Assembly (NCBI GenBank): GCA_947177345.1
Contig: CAMWUB010000041.1
Coordinates: 1-9,221, forward strand
From: an uncultured Ruminococcus sp.
GTDB lineage: Bacteria; Bacillota; Clostridia; Oscillospirales; Ruminococcaceae
Direction of reading: 5' to 3'
DNA length: 9,221 bases
Shown: positions 5,924-9,221 of the stretch, piece by piece
How the letters are laid out: each line of letters begins with the position of its first letter
How positions within the stretch are numbered: the stretch's first letter is position 1
Translations under genes and position numbers: made by a program
The notes under the pieces: generated by a model
What the model was told of the DNA's origin: nothing
What the model saw: only the letters and a program-made list of their open reading frames with translations
Database searches by the model: none

Positions 5924-8409
5924 ACAAAACTCTTGCAAAAGAATTTAATCTGAAACAGGAACAGGTTGATAATACAGTACAGCTTATCGACGATGATAAG
6001 ACAATCCCGTTTATCGCCCGTTACCGTAAGGAGCTTACCGGCTCACTCGATGACCAGTTACTCCGTGAATTATATGACCGTCTTATGTATCTCCGCAACC
6101 TCGAAAAACGCAAGGAAGAAATTATAAATTCAATCACGGAGCAGGATAAAATGACTTCTGAAATAGAAAAGGCAATAAGTTCTGCCACAACGCTCGTGGA
6201 AGTTGAAGATATATACAGACCATTCAGACCTAAAAGGCGTACCCGTGCAGGTATTGCACGTGAAAACGGTCTCGAACCGCTTGCACTAATCATAATGGAA
6301 CAGAACGCCTATACAGACCCTGAAACTGAATCACAAAAATTTGTAAATGAAGAAAAAAACGTACCCGATACTAAAACGGCTTTACAAGGTGCTATGGATA
6401 TAATAGCTGAAAATATATCTGATGATGCCGATATAAGAAAAAAACTCCGTACACTTATCGGCGAAAACGGTGAGATAATTTCAAAAGCATCAGACCCCGA
6501 AAAAGAAAGCGTTTATATGGATTACTATGAATATAAAGAACCTGTTTCAAAAGTAGCCAATCACAGAGTACTCGCAATCGACAGGGGCGAAAAAGAGGGA
6601 TTCCTGAAAATTTCAATACACATAAACGAATCAGAAGCAACAGGAATAATAATAAACAAGTATGTGAAAAATAATTCCCTGTGTGGTGAAGTGGTAAAAT
6701 CTGCCTGCGAGGACAGTTATAAAAGATTGATTTTTCCGTCTGTAGAACGTGAAATACGTTCTGAAATGACTGCAAAAGCCTCAGAGGATTCTATAAAAGT
6801 ATTTGCTTCAAATCTAAGACAGTTATTATTGCAGGCTCCTCTGAAAAATAATGTAATATTAGGTCTTGACCCTGGCTTCAGGACAGGTTGTAAAGTAGCC
6901 GTTATAGACCATACCGGAAAAGTACTCGATACCGGCGTGATATATCCCACAGCAAGTTCTAAACAGAATGTAGCCAAATCCGCCGAAACTATAAAATCAC
7001 TCATAAATAAACATAATGTTACAATAATTTCTATCGGAAACGGTACGGCATCACGTGAAACTGAAAATTTTGTAGTAGATTTACTTAAAGAAATTCCACA
7101 GAAAATAAGTTACATGGTAGTAAGCGAAGCTGGTGCTTCTGTATATTCCGCCTCGAAACTCGCCTCTGAAGAGTTTCCGGACTATGATGTATCTTTAAGA
7201 AGTGCCGTATCTATTGCGAGACGTTTACAAGACCCTCTTGCTGAACTCGTCAAGATAGAACCAAAAGCCATAGGAGTAGGACAATATCAGCACGATATGC
7301 CACAGGCTCGCATGAATGAAGCTCTGTCCGGAGTTGTTGAGGATTGCGTAAATATGGTCGGCGTTGATTTGAATACAGCATCATATTCATTGCTGTCATA
7401 CGTATCCGGAATCAATTCAGCAGTAGCAAAGAATATAGTCGCATACCGTGAGGAAAACGGAAGTTTTACAGACCGTAAGGAATTAATGAAAGTCTCGAAA
7501 CTCGGCAAAAAGGCTTTTGAACAGTGTGCCGGATTCTTAAGAGTACGTGACGGAAAAAATCCGCTTGACAATACAGGTGTACATCCTGAAAGCTATTCCG
7601 CAACTACTTCACTGCTTACGGAATGTGGCTTCACAATCGAAGATGTAAAGAATGGTGGCGTTCCGGAGATAGCGGAAAAAGCCGGAAATATCGGACTTGA
7701 AAACATAAGTACAAAATTAGGTGTAGGCGTTCCGACATTGACGGATATAATCAGCGAACTTAAAAAGCCAGGCAGAGACTTACGTGACGAACTCCCACCA
7801 CCTTTATTAAGAAGCGGTGACATCATGGAAATAAAAGACCTCAAAGCCGGTATGGAACTTGTAGGAACAGTCCGGAATATCATTGACTTCGGTGCATTTG
7901 TAGATATCGGCGTACATACAGACGGTCTTGTACATATTTCGCAGATTTGCAGAAAACATATAAAACACCCTCTTGAAGTGGTAAAAGTCGGGGAAGTTGT
8001 AAAAGTCCGTGTACTCGACGTTGATATAAAAAGAAACAGAATATCACTCACTATGATAACAGACAATGCCATAAAATTAGACGATATAAAAGCCGGTATG
8101 GAATTTGAAGGTATTGTTGACAGCGTTGTAAACTTCGGGGCATTCATTGACATAGGTGCAGAAACAGACGGATTTGTACATATTTCACAGATTTCACAGA
8201 ATCATATTAATCACCCGTCAGACGTTCTTAAAACCGGCGATAATGTAAAAGTACGTGTAATTGAAGTCGATAAGGAAAAGAAAAGAATTTCCCTCACTAT
8301 GAAATCTGATAATAATTCAGATGCTTCAAAGCAGTACAGGAAATCAGAAAGAAAAACCAAAGAAAGAAACGTTATAAGAAACAGTAATTTCAGGATAAAA
8401 GAAAAATAA
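5914..8409 (+). CDS. tex: Tex-family S1 RNA-binding protein with two S1 domains
   Basis: Tex is a cytoplasmic nucleic-acid-binding protein linked to transcription and RNA metabolism, related to eukaryotic Spt6. The N-terminal region has the hallmark TIPFIARYRKELTG (near 30-43) and the EDIYRPFRPKRRTRAGIARE segment (about 97-116). The YqgF/RNase H-like domain starts at GLDPGFRTG (317-325) and includes GNGTASRETE (375-384). The helix-hairpin-helix region follows at about 484-545. Two S1 domains lie at 643-714 and 725-796, where the family normally has one; this explains much of the length of 831 residues against about 720-775 for well-known members. A basic, charged tail covers 797-831. The ATG lies in the hydrolase 3' end (10-nt overlap) with AGAAAGGA at 5896-5903, 10 nt upstream, so translation need not depend on re-initiation. 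The start fits the usual Tex N-terminus. Confidence 0.95.
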   Translation: MDINKTLAKEFNLKQEQVDNTVQLIDDDKTIPFIARYRKELTGSLDDQLLRELYDRLMYLRNLEKRKEEIINSITEQDKMTSEIEKAISSATTLVEVEDIYRPFRPKRRTRAGIARENGLEPLALIIMEQNAYTDPETESQKFVNEEKNVPDTKTALQGAMDIIAENISDDADIRKKLRTLIGENGEIISKASDPEKESVYMDYYEYKEPVSKVANHRVLAIDRGEKEGFLKISIHINESEATGIIINKYVKNNSLCGEVVKSACEDSYKRLIFPSVEREIRSEMTAKASEDSIKVFASNLRQLLLQAPLKNNVILGLDPGFRTGCKVAVIDHTGKVLDTGVIYPTASSKQNVAKSAETIKSLINKHNVTIISIGNGTASRETENFVVDLLKEIPQKISYMVVSEAGASVYSASKLASEEFPDYDVSLRSAVSIARRLQDPLAELVKIEPKAIGVGQYQHDMPQARMNEALSGVVEDCVNMVGVDLNTASYSLLSYVSGINSAVAKNIVAYREENGSFTDRKELMKVSKLGKKAFEQCAGFLRVRDGKNPLDNTGVHPESYSATTSLLTECGFTIEDVKNGGVPEIAEKAGNIGLENISTKLGVGVPTLTDIISELKKPGRDLRDELPPPLLRSGDIMEIKDLKAGMELVGTVRNIIDFGAFVDIGVHTDGLVHISQICRKHIKHPLEVVKVGEVVKVRVLDVDIKRNRISLTMITDNAIKLDDIKAGMEFEGIVDSVVNFGAFIDIGAETDGFVHISQISQNHINHPSDVLKTGDNVKVRVIEVDKEKKRISLTMKSDNNSDASKQYRKSERKTKERNVIRNSNFRIKEK
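7840..8301 (+). repeat. Tandem duplication of the S1 domain within tex
   Basis: Two 72-codon units (7840-8055 and 8086-8301), offset by 82 codons, encode proteins identical at 43 of 72 aligned positions by direct count, with no gap. Shared blocks include KAGME, FGAF, VHISQI and RISLTM. The DNA is less alike than the protein, suggesting an old duplication rather than a recent copy or an assembly error. Confidence 0.85.
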
Positions 8410-8410
8410 T

Positions 8411-8436
8411 AAAAACGGACGGTTTAACCGTCCGTT
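8411..8436 (-). terminator. Intrinsic terminator for the DUF2225 gene, shared with tex
   Basis: AACGGACGGTT (8414-8424) and AACCGTCCGTT (8426-8436) are perfect inverted copies, so the hairpin has about 9 bp of usable stem. Read on the minus strand it is followed by TTTTTATTATTTTTC, a good U-tract, so it is a textbook terminator for the leftward gene ending at 8447. Read rightward after tex it is followed by CTGAAAGATTTC, without a U-run. It may still stop or protect the tex message, but less efficiently. Confidence 0.8.
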
Positions 8437-8446
8437 CTGAAAGATT

Positions 8447-9091
8447 TCAGGTTGTAAACTCTACTCCTGGTATATCCGACATTTTATGTGCTGAACTGTC
8501 GCCGTCTCTGGAAAGTCTCACTTCATACTGAGAGGCAAGAAGTAAAAAAGGTTGGTCAAAATATTTTTCACCGTATTCGCTTATTACCTTGTCGAATTGT
8601 CCGGTACGTCTGAGCAGGTCAGCTTTTAAGAGCATCATGTTGTCGTCGTCGGTAAGATTACTGTTTTCAAGTATACTTATTGCTTCAATACGACACTCAT
8701 CAGCGGAAGCTGTATTTTTCAGGTCATCGAAAACCCACGCACCATACAGATAAGACTTCACAGCCTCGGCATAATTACGGTTTTTAAGGTTTACAAGAGC
8801 TTTACGGATAAATCTTGAAACAAGTATGTTATCCGTTTCGATACCGCCGAGTGTAGTATATTCCGTGCTTCTGAGATAACGCCGTCTTGTATCAAGCGGT
8901 ATTTCAAGTGAATTATTACAGTAACTACATACCGGACACTCCATAACCCATAATTCCATTGTATTACGATGTTCACCGTCGGGTCTCAAATCCAGCTCCG
9001 GAACACCTCCGGACTGTATTTTTGTTATGACTGTATGTGAAGATACCGTACCGCATACACTGCATACTACTTTTTTTATTTCAGTTTCCAT
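8447..9091 (-). CDS. DUF2225 protein: zinc ribbon plus TPR-like helices
   Basis: The 214-residue product starts with a split zinc ribbon: CSVC (10-13) and CPVC (51-54), with a further Cys57. Between them lies DLRPDGEHRNTMELWV (33-48), which strongly resembles the family's conserved 'D-x-RP...R-TM-x-x-W' stretch just before the second cysteine pair. Residues of about 85-200 are helical and look like tetratricopeptide-type repeats (for example NLKNRNYAEAVKSYLYGAW and LLRRTGQFDKVISEYG), suggesting a protein-interaction scaffold. There is no signal peptide or membrane helix, so it should be cytoplasmic. Function is unknown; zinc binding is inferred from the cysteines. GAAAGGAA (9101-9108 on the plus strand as TTCCTTTC) lies 9 nt before the ATG. 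It is monocistronic, with its own strong promoter and terminator, and converges on tex. Confidence 0.82.
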   Translation of the reverse strand: METEIKKVVCSVCGTVSSHTVITKIQSGGVPELDLRPDGEHRNTMELWVMECPVCSYCNNSLEIPLDTRRRYLRSTEYTTLGGIETDNILVSRFIRKALVNLKNRNYAEAVKSYLYGAWVFDDLKNTASADECRIEAISILENSNLTDDDNMMLLKADLLRRTGQFDKVISEYGEKYFDQPFLLLASQYEVRLSRDGDSSAHKMSDIPGVEFTT

Positions 9092-9123
9092 AAAAAAACG
9101 TTCCTTTCACTTATATTAAGCTG

Positions 9124-9152
9124 ATTATATCATAATTATAAATTATTGTCAA
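9124..9152 (-). promoter_or_regulatory. Perfect-consensus sigma-A promoter of the DUF2225 gene
   Basis: On the minus strand TTGACA (9147-9152), a 17-bp spacer and TATAAT (9124-9129) match the consensus at every position, with an extended TG-A directly before the -10. Transcription should start near 9117 and give a leader of about 26 nt containing the Shine-Dalgarno. Such a strong promoter suggests high basal expression unless it is repressed. Confidence 0.8.
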
Positions 9153-9180
9153 CAGAAATTTTTTCAGAAACTGTTTACAA
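9146..9180. repeat. Inverted repeat joining two divergent -35 boxes
   Basis: TTGTCAACAG (9146-9155) and CTGTTTACAA (9171-9180) are inverted copies with 9 of 10 matches, separated by 15 bp. Each arm contains the -35 box of one of two divergent promoters. Part of the symmetry is simply two opposed -35 hexamers, but the flanking TTG/CAA and CAG/CTG bases extend it. It could be an operator for a dimeric regulator acting on both genes. Confidence 0.4.
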
Positions 9181-9202
9181 AAACTCTGAAATATGATATT
9201 AT
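9174..9202 (+). promoter_or_regulatory. Rightward promoter for a gene beyond the window
   Basis: TTTACA (9174-9179), a 17-bp spacer and TATTAT (9197-9202) with an extended TG (9194-9195) form a good sigma-A promoter reading off the right end. The start would be near 9209. Only about 12 bases of the leader are inside the window, so the gene it serves cannot be identified. It is divergent from the DUF2225 promoter, with 21 bp between the two -35 boxes. Confidence 0.55.
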
Positions 9203-9221
9203 ATTAAAAGCAGTATTGTTA

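Noticed and set aside
7593..8153. A 186-codon open frame on the minus strand, inside tex
   Set aside because: It lies opposite the S1 region of a well-supported gene. Its product is Ser/Thr/Phe-rich low-quality sequence with no recognisable domain, and it has no Shine-Dalgarno. It is a by-product of the tex codon pattern.

Overview
The window comes from an AT-rich (roughly 36-39% G+C by eye) Gram-positive-type genome with strong AAAGGAG Shine-Dalgarno sites and consensus sigma-A promoters. Gene content (a GldA/GldF/GldG/DUF4340 ABC cassette, a Hydrolase_4 lipase, Tex, a DUF2225 protein) and codon style point to Clostridia, probably Ruminococcus or a close Oscillospiraceae relative. That placement is inference; no rRNA or other marker gene is present. 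There is no mobile element, CRISPR array, tRNA or rRNA, and no gap without a gene exceeds about 230 bases.

Bases 1-228 are a non-coding leader with one or two candidate promoters. Bases 229-4897 are a tight four-gene operon (gaps of 2 and 6 nt, then a 1-nt overlap). It encodes an ABC ATPase, a six-helix ABC-2 permease, a GldG-like protein anchored at both ends, and a membrane-anchored DUF4340 protein. Together they look like one membrane machine: an ATP-driven ABC-2 pump whose two large partners lie mainly outside the membrane. The architecture matches the GldAFG complex of gliding Bacteroidetes plus a DUF4340 protein. No substrate can be read from the sequence.

Bases 4894-4976 hold a large hairpin followed directly by a good promoter. 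Bases 4997-8409 are a two-gene unit: an alpha/beta hydrolase of the monoacylglycerol lipase/lysophospholipase type, whose end overlaps by 10 nt the start of tex. This Tex carries two tandem S1 RNA-binding domains instead of the usual one.

A convergent minus-strand gene (8447-9091, DUF2225 zinc-ribbon plus TPR-like helices) ends at a hairpin it shares with tex. Its own promoter is a perfect consensus. Back to back with it lies a second, rightward promoter for a gene beyond the window; the two -35 boxes form the arms of an inverted repeat.

The most striking feature not explained by genes is a complete absence of GATC over 9.2 kb, while AGCT and TCGA, of identical composition, each occur about two dozen times. 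I did not find a clearly new defence or biosynthetic system. The best candidates for new biology are the GldAFG-DUF4340 cassette in a presumably non-gliding Firmicute and the double-S1 Tex.
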